In this document: positions 7,848-14,735 of the stretch, one piece after another
Numbering within the stretch: the stretch's first letter is position 1
How the letters are laid out: each line of letters begins with the position of its first letter
Source: a virus
Length of the DNA stretch: 21,551 nt
Reading direction: 5' to 3' (one strand)
IMG/VR virus record: IMGVR_UViG_3300018426_000192
Span: 1-21,551 of that record
Made by a program: the position numbers and the translations under genes
Notes under the pieces: generated by a model
Database searches by the model: none
Seen by the model: the letters and a program-made list of their open reading frames with translations, nothing else
Told to the model about the DNA's origin: nothing

Positions 7848-9203
7848 ATGACCGATAGATTAAGTTCGTACGGATATAACTTTCAGATTAAAGTTATAAC
7901 GGCGTTATTGACAGATAAAACATTCTTACAACAAATATCAGATATTCTATCACCGAAATACTTTGAGAGTGAAGCAAATAATTGGTTGATAGATGAAATA
8001 TTGCAATATAATACTGAATATAAAAGTCCGCCGACATTAGAAGTACTTAAAGTACGATTGGAGGAAGTTAATCATGATGTGTTAAAAACGCAAATTGTAC
8101 AACACCTTAAAGATGCCTGGAAATATACCGAATCCACAGATTTAGAATTTATTAAGCAACAGGCTCTAGATTTTTGCAAAAATCAAGAAATTAAAAAAGC
8201 AATTCTTAATTCTGTCGAATTGCTTAAGACTGGGCAGTATGATGAAATTAAACATCAAGTTGATACTGCTATGAAGTCTGGTGCCGATAAGGATATTGGG
8301 CATGAATATATGACTAATATCGAAGAGCGATATTCAGACGCCGTTAGGTTTGTACAGGCAACGCCATGGGAAGTTATCAATGAATTGACAGATGGCGGCT
8401 TAGGTAAAGGTGAATTAGGTGTTATGGTCGCACCTGCCGGCATCGGTAAATCATGGGCATTAATGAATATTGGCGCGCATGCGGTTAAAGTAGGTAAAAC
8501 GGTATTACATTACACATTAGAATTGAATCAAGCATATGTTGGACTACGATATGATTCGGTTATAACTGGAATTGCAAATCAAAATCTTAAACATTATCAG
8601 GACGAAGTAAAAGAACAGTTATCTAAACTAGAAGGTGATTTGATTATTAAACATTATCCGACTAAAACAGTATCCGTAATGGGATTGCGTGCACATGTCG
8701 AAAAATGTATAATGCAAGGTAAAAAGCCAGATGTTATAATCGTTGATTATGCAGATTTGTTACGAGGCCATGGACAAGAAAAGCGTCATGAATTAGAAGG
8801 TATTTATGAAGACCTGCGTGGATTGGCCGGCGATTATGAAATACCAGTTTGGACTGCATCACAAGCAAATAGATCAGCTTTAGAAGAAGATGTTATCGAT
8901 GCTAGTAAAGTTGCTGAATCATATGGCAAGGTAATGGTTGCAGATTTTATTATTTCTTTATCTCGTAAAGTACAAGATAAGTTAGCCGGCACCGGACGTT
9001 GGCATATTATTAAAAATAGATTTGGTCCCGATGGCATAACATTACCGAGTAAAATGAACACAAGTAACGGACAGTTTAACATATATACAGATACGTCGGT
9101 GGATGGTAAGGATACGAAAAAGCAAATGGAAAATGGAAATGAATTGGCTCGAAAAATGCTCGCTGCAAAATTTGCAGAAATTAACAATGATGGTTTTGAA
9201 TAA
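7848..9203 (+). CDS. 41: Replicative DNA helicase, DnaB/gp41-like
   Basis: The protein has an N-terminal helical domain (residues ~1-150) like that of DnaB-family helicases, then a RecA-like ATPase core. Walker A is APAGIGKSW at 195-203. Then come a segment with LHYTLELNQAYVGLRYD, the Walker B-like strand DVIIVDYADLLRG and the sensor segment WTASQANRSA. At 451 residues it is close to T4 gp41 (475). It should form the hexameric replicative helicase that unwinds DNA 5'-3' ahead of the family B polymerase encoded at 17311. No primase gene and no gp59-type loader were recognised in the window. The gene has no ribosome-binding site and is preceded by the recurrent promoter-like motif. It is followed by the 123-nt gap with two dyads. 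Confidence 0.85.
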   Translation: MTDRLSSYGYNFQIKVITALLTDKTFLQQISDILSPKYFESEANNWLIDEILQYNTEYKSPPTLEVLKVRLEEVNHDVLKTQIVQHLKDAWKYTESTDLEFIKQQALDFCKNQEIKKAILNSVELLKTGQYDEIKHQVDTAMKSGADKDIGHEYMTNIEERYSDAVRFVQATPWEVINELTDGGLGKGELGVMVAPAGIGKSWALMNIGAHAVKVGKTVLHYTLELNQAYVGLRYDSVITGIANQNLKHYQDEVKEQLSKLEGDLIIKHYPTKTVSVMGLRAHVEKCIMQGKKPDVIIVDYADLLRGHGQEKRHELEGIYEDLRGLAGDYEIPVWTASQANRSALEEDVIDASKVAESYGKVMVADFIISLSRKVQDKLAGTGRWHIIKNRFGPDGITLPSKMNTSNGQFNIYTDTSVDGKDTKKQMENGNELARKMLAAKFAEINNDGFE

Positions 9204-9243
9204 AAACGTTGTATTTTTTAAACAAAATTAAACTTGCTCTGAG

Positions 9244-9278
9244 ATTCAAGTAATATTTATTTGTAAAATTACTTGAAT
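9244..9278 (+). repeat. Perfect 11-bp inverted repeat with 13-nt loop
   Basis: ATTCAAGTAAT (9244-9254) pairs perfectly with ATTACTTGAAT (9268-9278). The stem is AT-rich and not followed by a T-run, so a regulatory element or protein-binding site is more likely than a terminator. It lies 49 bases before the start of the ribonucleotide reductase gene. Confidence 0.6.
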
Positions 9279-9280
9279 TT

Positions 9281-9298
9281 GTAACTCATATGAGTTAC
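9281..9298 (+). promoter_or_regulatory. Perfect 18-bp palindrome GTAACTCATATGAGTTAC
   Basis: A perfectly symmetric 18-bp palindrome with no loop lies two bases after the larger inverted repeat and 28 bases before the ribonucleotide reductase start. This form is typical of a dimeric transcription-factor operator. The regulator is unknown, and the site does not look like an NrdR box. Confidence 0.5.
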
Positions 9299-9326
9299 TA
9301 ACATACTCTTTAAAGGACAGAAAATA

Positions 9327-11183
9327 ATGGACGTTTCAAATAGAATTTTATCAGACATTACCGTACATATGAAGTACGCAAAATATAACGAAGACCTACA
9401 ACGTAGGGAAACGTGGGAAGAACTAGTTACTAGAAACAAAGAGATGCATCTAAAAAAATATCCACAGCTTGCTGATGAAATTGAAGATGTTTATAAACTC
9501 GTATATAATAAAAAGGTATTGCCTTCTATGAGGTCATTGCAATTTGGCGGCCGGCCGATTGAAATATCACCTAATAGAGTTTATAATTGTGCATATCTGC
9601 CGATTGATGATTGGCGCGCCTTTGGCGAAACAATGTTTTTATTATTAGGCGGTACAGGTGTTGGATATTCAGTACAAAGACACCATGTAGAAGACTTACC
9701 TGAAATACGTAAACCAAATCCAGAACGTCATCGAAGATTTTTAATTGCAGACTCAATTGAAGGTTGGGCTGATGCGGTTAAAGCGCTTATGAAGTCATAT
9801 TTTTATGGTGGGTCAAAACTAAAATTCGACTTTTCAGATATTAGACCAAAGGGCGCTCGATTAGTAACGTCCGGAGGTAAAGCGCCAGGACCGCAACCAC
9901 TAAAAGAATGTCTTGTAAAGATAGAAGGCATGCTATCCGAAAAAAATGACGGTGATAAGCTATCGCCAATTGAGGTTCATGATATAGTATGTCATATTGC
10001 CGATGCAGTATTAGCCGGCGGTATTCGTAGAGCAGCTCTCATATCTTTATTTTCAGCGGATGATGATGAAATGATTTCTTGCAAATCTGGAAATTGGTGG
10101 GAAACATCACCGCAACGGGGACGTGCAAATAACTCGGCAGTACTATTACGCCATCGTATTACAAAAAACTTCTTCAATGATTTATGGAAGCGAGTAGAGT
10201 TATCCGGAGCAGGTGAGCCTGGTATTTACTTTTCGAATGATAAAGATTGGGGAACAAATCCATGTTGTGAAATTGCTTTAAGACCATTCCAATTTTGTAA
10301 TCTATGTGAAGTTAATGTATCGAATATCGAATCTCAAGAGGATTATGATAATAGGGTAAAGGCAGCTGCATTCATAGGAACATTACAAGCTGGTTATACA
10401 GATTTCCACTATTTACGGCCGGTATGGCAACGTACGACGGAAAAGGATGCATTAATAGGCGTATCGATGACCGGAATAGGGTCTGGTACAGTATTAGGCT
10501 ATGATATGAAGCGAGCAGGTAAGTTAGTTAAAGAAGAAAATGCTCGTATAGCTAATATTATTAATATTAACAAATCTTCTAGATGCACAACGGTTAAGCC
10601 AGCTGGCACAACGTCTCTTACATTAGGAACGTCATCTGGTATACATGCCTGGCATAATGACTACTACATAAGACGAATTAGAGTAGGTAAAAATGAATCA
10701 ATATATCATTATCTAAGAGAATATCACCCAGATTTGATTGAGGATGAATATTTTAGACCCCATGATACAGCCGTAATAAGTATACCGCAGAAAGCACCGG
10801 ATGGCGCTATAATGAGGACAGAGTCGCCATTCCAGTTACTAGAGCGAGTTAAGCGAGTTACTCAAGAATGGATCCGTCCAGGACATAGAACCGGTGCTAA
10901 TACACATAATGTATCTGCCACGATTTCTCTAAGAGAACATGAATGGGAAGCTGCCGGAGAATGGATGTGGGATAATAGAGAATTTTATAATGGATTATCT
11001 GTATTACCATATAATGGAGGTACATACACACAAGCACCATTTGAAGATATAGATAAAGAGACATTCGACCGGATGATGAAATCTCTTAAAGATGTGGATT
11101 TAACAAAAGTCGTTGAAATGGAAGATGAGACAGATTTGTCAGGTGAATTAGCATGTGCCGGCGGCTCATGCGAAATTGTATAA
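9327..11183 (+). CDS. Adenosylcobalamin-dependent ribonucleotide reductase (class II, monomeric type)
   Basis: The 618-residue protein reduces ribonucleotides (probably triphosphates) to deoxyribonucleotides using coenzyme B12, giving the phage dNTPs without oxygen or a small subunit. Visible features are VYNCAYLPI with C88 (first active-site cysteine), FLLLGGTGVGYSVQRH, TNPCCEIALRPFQFCNLCEV with C313/C314 near the radical cysteine, the nucleotide-phosphate loop KPAGTTSLTLGTSSGIH, and the C-terminal shuttle pair CAGGSC (C610 and C615). The order and motifs match monomeric RTPR of the Lactobacillus leichmannii type rather than dimeric NrdJ. It is shorter than that enzyme (739), mostly through smaller insertions. 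The start is supported by AAAGGA. The dyads upstream suggest it is regulated separately from the replication genes. Confidence 0.85.
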   Translation: MDVSNRILSDITVHMKYAKYNEDLQRRETWEELVTRNKEMHLKKYPQLADEIEDVYKLVYNKKVLPSMRSLQFGGRPIEISPNRVYNCAYLPIDDWRAFGETMFLLLGGTGVGYSVQRHHVEDLPEIRKPNPERHRRFLIADSIEGWADAVKALMKSYFYGGSKLKFDFSDIRPKGARLVTSGGKAPGPQPLKECLVKIEGMLSEKNDGDKLSPIEVHDIVCHIADAVLAGGIRRAALISLFSADDDEMISCKSGNWWETSPQRGRANNSAVLLRHRITKNFFNDLWKRVELSGAGEPGIYFSNDKDWGTNPCCEIALRPFQFCNLCEVNVSNIESQEDYDNRVKAAAFIGTLQAGYTDFHYLRPVWQRTTEKDALIGVSMTGIGSGTVLGYDMKRAGKLVKEENARIANIININKSSRCTTVKPAGTTSLTLGTSSGIHAWHNDYYIRRIRVGKNESIYHYLREYHPDLIEDEYFRPHDTAVISIPQKAPDGAIMRTESPFQLLERVKRVTQEWIRPGHRTGANTHNVSATISLREHEWEAAGEWMWDNREFYNGLSVLPYNGGTYTQAPFEDIDKETFDRMMKSLKDVDLTKVVEMEDETDLSGELACAGGSCEIV

Positions 11184-11186
11184 AAC

Positions 11187-11630
11187 ATGAAACATTTATT
11201 TATATTATTTAATTTAGTTCTTATAATAGCAAGTGTTTGCCATTCCCAAAAAATAGGGTATGAGTTAAGAACAAACGGTAAATCATACCTTACTATAAGT
11301 CATAAAATACACAATAAAGGTGGACTTGAATTAAGACATAAAACTGATTTAGGTGAAAATCGATTTACTTATAGACACAATTTTAAAGTAACGGATAAAG
11401 TAGTATTTAGTGTTCCACTTCACTACAAAAGAGAAAAAAACGAACCTACTTGGGAACCACGTTTAATTTACAAGTTTGAAAAATTTAAACTTTGGGTACA
11501 ACAAGAATTTTGGTTCGACGAATTATACAACCTTGCAATAGCAACAGATATCCCATATAAAAATTATGTTTATAGAGTAGGATGGGATACTTCAAACACA
11601 ATCAGATTTAGAATTTCAATTAAAATTTAA
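11187..11630 (+). CDS. Secreted, beta-strand-rich protein (possible outer-membrane protein)
   Basis: The N-terminus MKHLFILFNLVLIIASVCHSQ is a clear signal peptide: Lys-His, a hydrophobic core, then a likely cleavage after CHS before Q21. The mature ~127 residues are rich in alternating hydrophobic and aromatic strands (for example LTISHKIHN, FRISIKI at the end), resembling a small outer-membrane beta structure or periplasmic protein. No catalytic motif is visible. Seven of its nine Arg codons are AGA, unlike the replication genes, and it starts only three bases after the reductase stop without a ribosome-binding site. With the phosphate permease it appears to form an acquired cassette, so it might help substrate reach that permease; this is a guess from position. 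Confidence 0.55.
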   Translation: MKHLFILFNLVLIIASVCHSQKIGYELRTNGKSYLTISHKIHNKGGLELRHKTDLGENRFTYRHNFKVTDKVVFSVPLHYKREKNEPTWEPRLIYKFEKFKLWVQQEFWFDELYNLAIATDIPYKNYVYRVGWDTSNTIRFRISIKI

Positions 11631-11639
11631 CACAACAAA

Positions 11640-12578
11640 ATGAGTTTATTAGCAGTAATAGGGTTTTGCCTCGCCGGTTATTCAGTTATAGCCAACGATA
11701 GTGTTCAGACATTAGGCACATGGATCGCATCTAACAGAGAAAAATTTAAATGGTACGTTATGTGGGCCGCAGCTTCCGCAGTAATGATAGGTACCATGGT
11801 TTATGGATGGTATGTTTATGATGGAGACATATCATACGGAAGATTAACTAAAATACCTTTCCAAGAAGTACAATGGTATCATGCATTAGCGCCATTGGCA
11901 CTAGTTGCACTTACTAGAAAAGGTATCCCTGTATCTACTTCATTCCTTGTACTTTCTGCATTTGCATCTACATTTGTTTTGGAAAAGATGCTACTAAAGA
12001 GTGTAGTAGGATATGGATTAGCAGCGATAGTAGCATATACACTTTGGTTTGTTATTTCCAATTTCTTTGATGAAAATAAAGATATTAAAGAAGAAAATAA
12101 AAAATATTGGAGAATAGGACAATGGTTCACTACAGGATTCCTGTGGTTTACTTGGTTGTCTCATGATGTAGCTAACATTGCCGTATTCTTACCACGTCAG
12201 CTTTCAGTTGTTGAATTGATAGGAGTAATTACTTTCTTTACAATAGGGTTGGGATGGATCTTCTATCAACAAGGTGGAAAGATTCAACAAATCGTACTAG
12301 ATAAACAAAACACTAAATATGTCAGATCAGCAACGTTGATTGATTTGGTGTATGCCTTTTTGCTACTTTATTTTAAGCAGATAAATAATATACCGATGTC
12401 TACCACTTGGGTATTCGTTGGTCTACTTTGTGGACGTGAGCTTGCTCTCAATACGTATTTAACAAAGAAAGGTAATTTAAAGCAAGTGTTCCCTATTGTA
12501 GCTAAAGACTTTTTGAAGCTATTGGTAGGATTGTTAGTCTCTGTAGCGATAGTGTTACTAATACATTATGTACTTTAA
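11640..12578 (+). CDS. PiT-family inorganic phosphate transporter
   Basis: The 312-residue protein has about ten hydrophobic segments and the duplicated signature of the PiT/PHO4 family. The first repeat has VIANDSVQTLGT (N19-D20) and later IPVSTSFLV. The second has LSHDVANIAVFLPR (H175-D176) and IPMSTTWVFVG. The family normally reads GANDVANA and PVSTTH, so the acidic residue and the STS/STT loops are kept while the second Asn is His. PiT proteins import phosphate with a cation across the inner membrane. A phage could use one to sustain phosphate supply for DNA synthesis in starved cells. Five of seven Arg codons are AGA and there is no ribosome-binding site, unlike most neighbours. This suggests recent transfer, together with the gene upstream and the peptide overlapping its end. 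Confidence 0.75.
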   Translation: MSLLAVIGFCLAGYSVIANDSVQTLGTWIASNREKFKWYVMWAAASAVMIGTMVYGWYVYDGDISYGRLTKIPFQEVQWYHALAPLALVALTRKGIPVSTSFLVLSAFASTFVLEKMLLKSVVGYGLAAIVAYTLWFVISNFFDENKDIKEENKKYWRIGQWFTTGFLWFTWLSHDVANIAVFLPRQLSVVELIGVITFFTIGLGWIFYQQGGKIQQIVLDKQNTKYVRSATLIDLVYAFLLLYFKQINNIPMSTTWVFVGLLCGRELALNTYLTKKGNLKQVFPIVAKDFLKLLVGLLVSVAIVLLIHYVL

Positions 12579-12669
12579 TATACCAATAATAGATATAGCA
12601 TTTATAGTTATGGCCATTACGGTCATAACTATATCTGTTATATCCATTTATACAAAAGGTAAAAAATGA
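12568..12669 (+). CDS. 33-residue single-pass membrane peptide
   Basis: ATG 12568 overlaps the end of the permease gene by 11 nt, and the stop forms an ATGA overlap with the next small frame. The peptide begins MYFNIPIIDIAFIVMAI; residues ~5-27 form one uninterrupted hydrophobic helix, and it ends in basic residues (YTKGKK), an N-out or anchor-type pattern. Overlaps on both sides and the membrane character support a real small gene, perhaps an accessory subunit of the permease. There is no independent evidence of expression. Confidence 0.45.
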   Translation: MYFNIPIIDIAFIVMAITVITISVISIYTKGKK

Positions 12670-12839
12670 TAAAAGACTGGATTCAAGAGTTATACATTAA
12701 TGAATATTTATTAATGAATGATAAGACTAAAGCAAATTGTAGAGCAGACGTACGAACCGATAAAGGTCGGTGCGAGTCGATTAGCAGATACACAACATCC
12801 AGATACGGAGATAATACCGCAAGACAAGATAACATCTGA
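12666..12839 (+). CDS. Possible small ORF (57 aa) overlapping the start of the pterin dehydratase gene
   Basis: ATG 12666 lies in an ATGA overlap and has AAAAGG six to twelve bases upstream, so ribosomes are likely to start here. The first ~17 residues (MIKDWIQELYINEYLLM) look protein-like. From 12718 on, the frame runs across the pterin dehydratase gene in another frame and reads as random sequence rich in Arg, Asp and Thr. It may be a translational-coupling leader for the dehydratase, a truncated gene or a chance frame. Confidence 0.25.
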   Translation: MIKDWIQELYINEYLLMNDKTKANCRADVRTDKGRCESISRYTTSRYGDNTARQDNI

Positions 12840-13101
12840 ATTATCAAAAGTAGGTGCCAAAGAATGGACTGCAGAAGTTAATGAAAAAGGCATTGTACAG
12901 ATAAAGTTAGATCGTAAATTTGAAAATTATAAGAAGACTGTTAAGTTTATTAATGATGTTGTAAAAATTAGCGAAAAAATGGATCACCATGCTGATATTG
13001 CATTTACATATGATACAGCTACAGTAACTATTTTTTCTCACTCACATAACGCAATTACAAATAAAGATATTGAGTTCGCAGATGCTGTTTCAAAGAAATA
13101 A
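12718..13101 (+). CDS. Pterin-4a-carbinolamine dehydratase (PCD/DCoH family)
   Basis: Residues ~48-127 carry the PCD fold. WTAEV opens the first strand, then a helix, then SEKMDHHADIAFTY with the HH pair at 90-91, FSHSHNAIT with H108/H110, and NKDIEFADAV with the conserved Asp. The family dehydrates 4a-hydroxytetrahydropterin. At 127 residues it carries an N-terminal extension of ~40 residues (MIRLKQIVEQ...). A TGA at 12715 closes the frame just upstream, fixing the start at or after 12718, where there is no ribosome-binding site; translation probably depends on the small overlapping frame at 12666. It may act on the pterin pool shared with FolE and QueD encoded downstream, but that link is inferred. 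PCD is not part of the standard preQ0 route. Confidence 0.75.
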   Translation: MIRLKQIVEQTYEPIKVGASRLADTQHPDTEIIPQDKITSELSKVGAKEWTAEVNEKGIVQIKLDRKFENYKKTVKFINDVVKISEKMDHHADIAFTYDTATVTIFSHSHNAITNKDIEFADAVSKK

Positions 13102-13777
13102 TATTAACATAGTCGAAAATTTATACTTGGATAAGCCGGTAGAAGACTTAAATTTCAATTGGGAATTGGATTTTTTCGATCGCGAAGGGTACCAACTAAA
13201 TTCAATTGAAAAGGAATATCACGCCGTCAACGAAGTTAAGATCCATACAGAAGACCGTATGGCTCGAAGAGTTTCAGATGACGCATTGAATGTAGTATTA
13301 CAACATTGGTATGAACAAACAAAACCACATCCGAATATTTTTATTGATCACGCGCATATTTTGCATCGGTTTGGCTTTACTGGGCCTGCACGTATGCAAC
13401 TAATTGAAAAAGCTAAAATACATCCTAAGTTATATAAAATGGTACGTACTAAACCGAAATACGGCTTAGATTTTGCAATCGATTGGATCGATGAGCGTCA
13501 GGTTGTTGAGCTATTTCATATTGAGTTAGATTGTCATGATCATTATACATTTGTAGGTATAGTTAATAAATTGCAGACATTTATTGAAACAACTAATTGG
13601 GAGAAATTAGGTCCAGATTTTGTCGCACGTAAAAACAAATGGCAAGAGATGGATGAATATGAACAAGCTAAATATAAAGCTAAGTTCTTCGGCTTAGATA
13701 AAATTGGAATAGATTATTTTAGTGATCATTATTTGAATAAGCCATATCTATTTACTTATTTAAAAGTTATAGATTAA
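13082..13777 (+). CDS. Conserved-type phage protein of unknown function (231 aa)
   Basis: ATG 13082 overlaps the pterin dehydratase gene by 20 nt; an in-frame TTG lies 12 bases earlier with no better ribosome-binding site. The protein is soluble, charged and rich in aromatic residues. Distinct blocks are WELDFFDREGY, EDRMARRVSDDALNVVLQHW, a His-rich segment IDHAHILHRFGFTGPARM, and KPKYGLDFAIDWID. The His/Asp density could bind metal, but no known catalytic pattern is matched. I recall similar proteins in marine T4-like phages without assigned function. It is the last gene before a promoter-like motif at 13787, so it probably ends this transcription unit. Confidence 0.6.
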   Translation: MLFQRNNINIVENLYLDKPVEDLNFNWELDFFDREGYQLNSIEKEYHAVNEVKIHTEDRMARRVSDDALNVVLQHWYEQTKPHPNIFIDHAHILHRFGFTGPARMQLIEKAKIHPKLYKMVRTKPKYGLDFAIDWIDERQVVELFHIELDCHDHYTFVGIVNKLQTFIETTNWEKLGPDFVARKNKWQEMDEYEQAKYKAKFFGLDKIGIDYFSDHYLNKPYLFTYLKVID

Positions 13778-13786
13778 TTAGGATAA

Positions 13787-13810
13787 TTGAAAAATATTTC
13801 TTATCTTTAA
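13787..13810 (+). promoter_or_regulatory. Promoter-like motif TTGAAA-N7-CTTATCTTTAA
   Basis: TTGAAA (13787-13792) and CTTATCTTTAA (13800-13810) end two bases before the ATG at 13813. It has the same spacing as the copies at 1474 and 19788, and no ribosome-binding site follows, which fits a leaderless transcript. Confidence 0.4.
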
Positions 13811-13812
13811 TT

Positions 13813-13965
13813 ATGAGTAAGACAAAAGCCCAAATGTTGCGCGATGATATCAAAGCTGAATATGGCTATGATGGCATTGATGATGTTTATTTTTATAGCC
13901 AACACGTAGAAAAGCTACAAGAACCGGCTAAACAAAAAGTTGGCAAAAAACTTGTAAAAAGTTAA
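13813..13965 (+). CDS. Small basic protein of unknown function (50 aa)
   Basis: A complete 50-residue frame starts at the ATG just after a promoter-like motif and ends in TAA at 13963-13965. It begins MSKTKAQMLRDDIKAEYGY, has an acidic/aromatic middle (DGIDDVYFYSQ) and a Lys-rich tail (KVGKKLVKS). Without it, the interval 13778-14001 would be an unusually long gap in a packed genome. There is no membrane segment and no recognised domain. Confidence 0.5.
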   Translation: MSKTKAQMLRDDIKAEYGYDGIDDVYFYSQHVEKLQEPAKQKVGKKLVKS

Positions 13966-14001
13966 TTTACTTCATATATTAATTACAAATAATAAAGTTA
14001 C

Positions 14002-14289
14002 ATGTTTAAGTTTAAAGACGTCGACGTCACGTTTAATTTCAACAAGCTTCCGAAATACGATCAAGAATATCTTCGGACCATGGCATATGAAACCGTACAG
14101 ACCAATTCTGTACAGAATACCGGCATTTCATTTAATCAAACGTATCCAAATGCTAGTAACTTCATGATGTTCAATGACGAAGCTAAGATGCATGCAGCAA
14201 TGTCTGAATTTGCACATAAGATGGAATGTACGGCATCGCATTTGTTGCATGGTAAGAAGTACTGGATGGCGTGGACATATGAAGGTTAA
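14002..14289 (+). CDS. Small protein of unknown function (95 aa)
   Basis: A complete frame from ATG 14002, preceded by an AT-rich stretch (TCATATATTAA at 13972-13982) resembling the promoter-like motif of other genes but with a ~20-nt leader. The protein is soluble and rich in Asn, Met and aromatics, with YDQEYLRTMAYETVQ in the middle and HGKKYWMAWTYEG at the end. No motif is recognised. It precedes queD by eight bases, and AAGGAG spans its stop codon, so it is probably cotranscribed with the deazaguanine genes. Its function may be linked to them or not. Confidence 0.55.
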   Translation: MFKFKDVDVTFNFNKLPKYDQEYLRTMAYETVQTNSVQNTGISFNQTYPNASNFMMFNDEAKMHAAMSEFAHKMECTASHLLHGKKYWMAWTYEG

Positions 14290-14297
14290 GGAGTATT

Positions 14298-14735
14298 ATG
14301 TATAGAAGTTATAAAGAATTTAATGGATATAGTACGGCATTTAGACAATGGCGTGCAGATTCGCATTGTAGATATATCCATGGTTATGGGATTCATTTTA
14401 AAGTATGGTTCGAAGGTGATCTAGACGAACGTAACTGGGTATGTGATTTCGGTTGTTTTAAACGAAATGGCATTAAAGATGAATTATCACATATGTTTGA
14501 TCATACAACAATTGTAGCAATTGATGATCCATATCTAGATGAATTTAAAAAATTACATGATTCGGATTTGCTACAACTTCGTATCATGAATGATGTCGGC
14601 TGCGAAAAGTTTGCAGAATGGGTTTACAATGTTGTCAATCGTATGATCAAAGAAGAAACTAAAGGCCGAGTTAATGTATATAAAGTACAGTGCTGGGAGC
14701 ATTCTGAAAATATGGCGGAGTATTATGGCGACTAA
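14298..14735 (+). CDS. queD: 6-carboxy-5,6,7,8-tetrahydropterin synthase, QueD-like (phage form)
   Basis: QueD converts 7,8-dihydroneopterin triphosphate, the FolE product, to 6-carboxytetrahydropterin, the substrate of QueE. The 145-residue protein has the family layout: SHCRYIHGYGIHFKVWFEGD (C24 as the catalytic cysteine, H28 and H33 as likely metal ligands), NWVCDFGCFK, MFDHTTIV (D68-H69), the PYLDEFKKL segment and a C-terminal WEHSEN with E134. It departs from the standard pattern. The first zinc His (AAHR) is replaced by Phe in STAFR, and HGH becomes HGYGIH. From memory this variant is shared by QueD-like proteins of marine T4-like phages. AAGGAG lies four bases before the ATG. It overlaps queE by 11 nt. 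Confidence 0.75.
   Translation: MYRSYKEFNGYSTAFRQWRADSHCRYIHGYGIHFKVWFEGDLDERNWVCDFGCFKRNGIKDELSHMFDHTTIVAIDDPYLDEFKKLHDSDLLQLRIMNDVGCEKFAEWVYNVVNRMIKEETKGRVNVYKVQCWEHSENMAEYYGD

Larger units (their letters stand above)
9204..9326 (+). other. Longest intergenic region of the window; control region of the ribonucleotide reductase gene
   Basis: This 123-nt AT-rich gap separates the helicase from the ribonucleotide reductase gene. It holds two perfect dyads (9244-9278 and 9281-9298) and a ribosome-binding site AAAGGA (9312-9317) nine bases before the ATG at 9327. An A-run and T-run near 9205-9220 could pair weakly but without G:C pairs. It is too short for a cobalamin riboswitch. No -35/-10 pair with standard spacing was found. 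Confidence 0.5.

Noticed and set aside
9205-9225. Rho-independent terminator after the helicase gene
   Set aside because: The A-run and T-run could pair, but the stem would have no G:C pairs and no stable hairpin precedes the T-run.
9204-9326. Cobalamin riboswitch upstream of the B12-dependent reductase
   Set aside because: The gap is only 123 nt, and its two simple dyads do not resemble the larger multi-helix B12 riboswitch with its conserved B12 box.
10840-10862. Tandem repeat GCGAGTTAA/GCGAGTTAC
   Set aside because: Only two imperfect copies inside the reductase gene, explained by the encoded repeat of Arg-Val residues.
14674-14724. Earlier in-frame ATG for queE
   Set aside because: It would place 17 extra residues inside queD; ATG 14725 has a GGAG site at proper distance and fits the family N-terminus.
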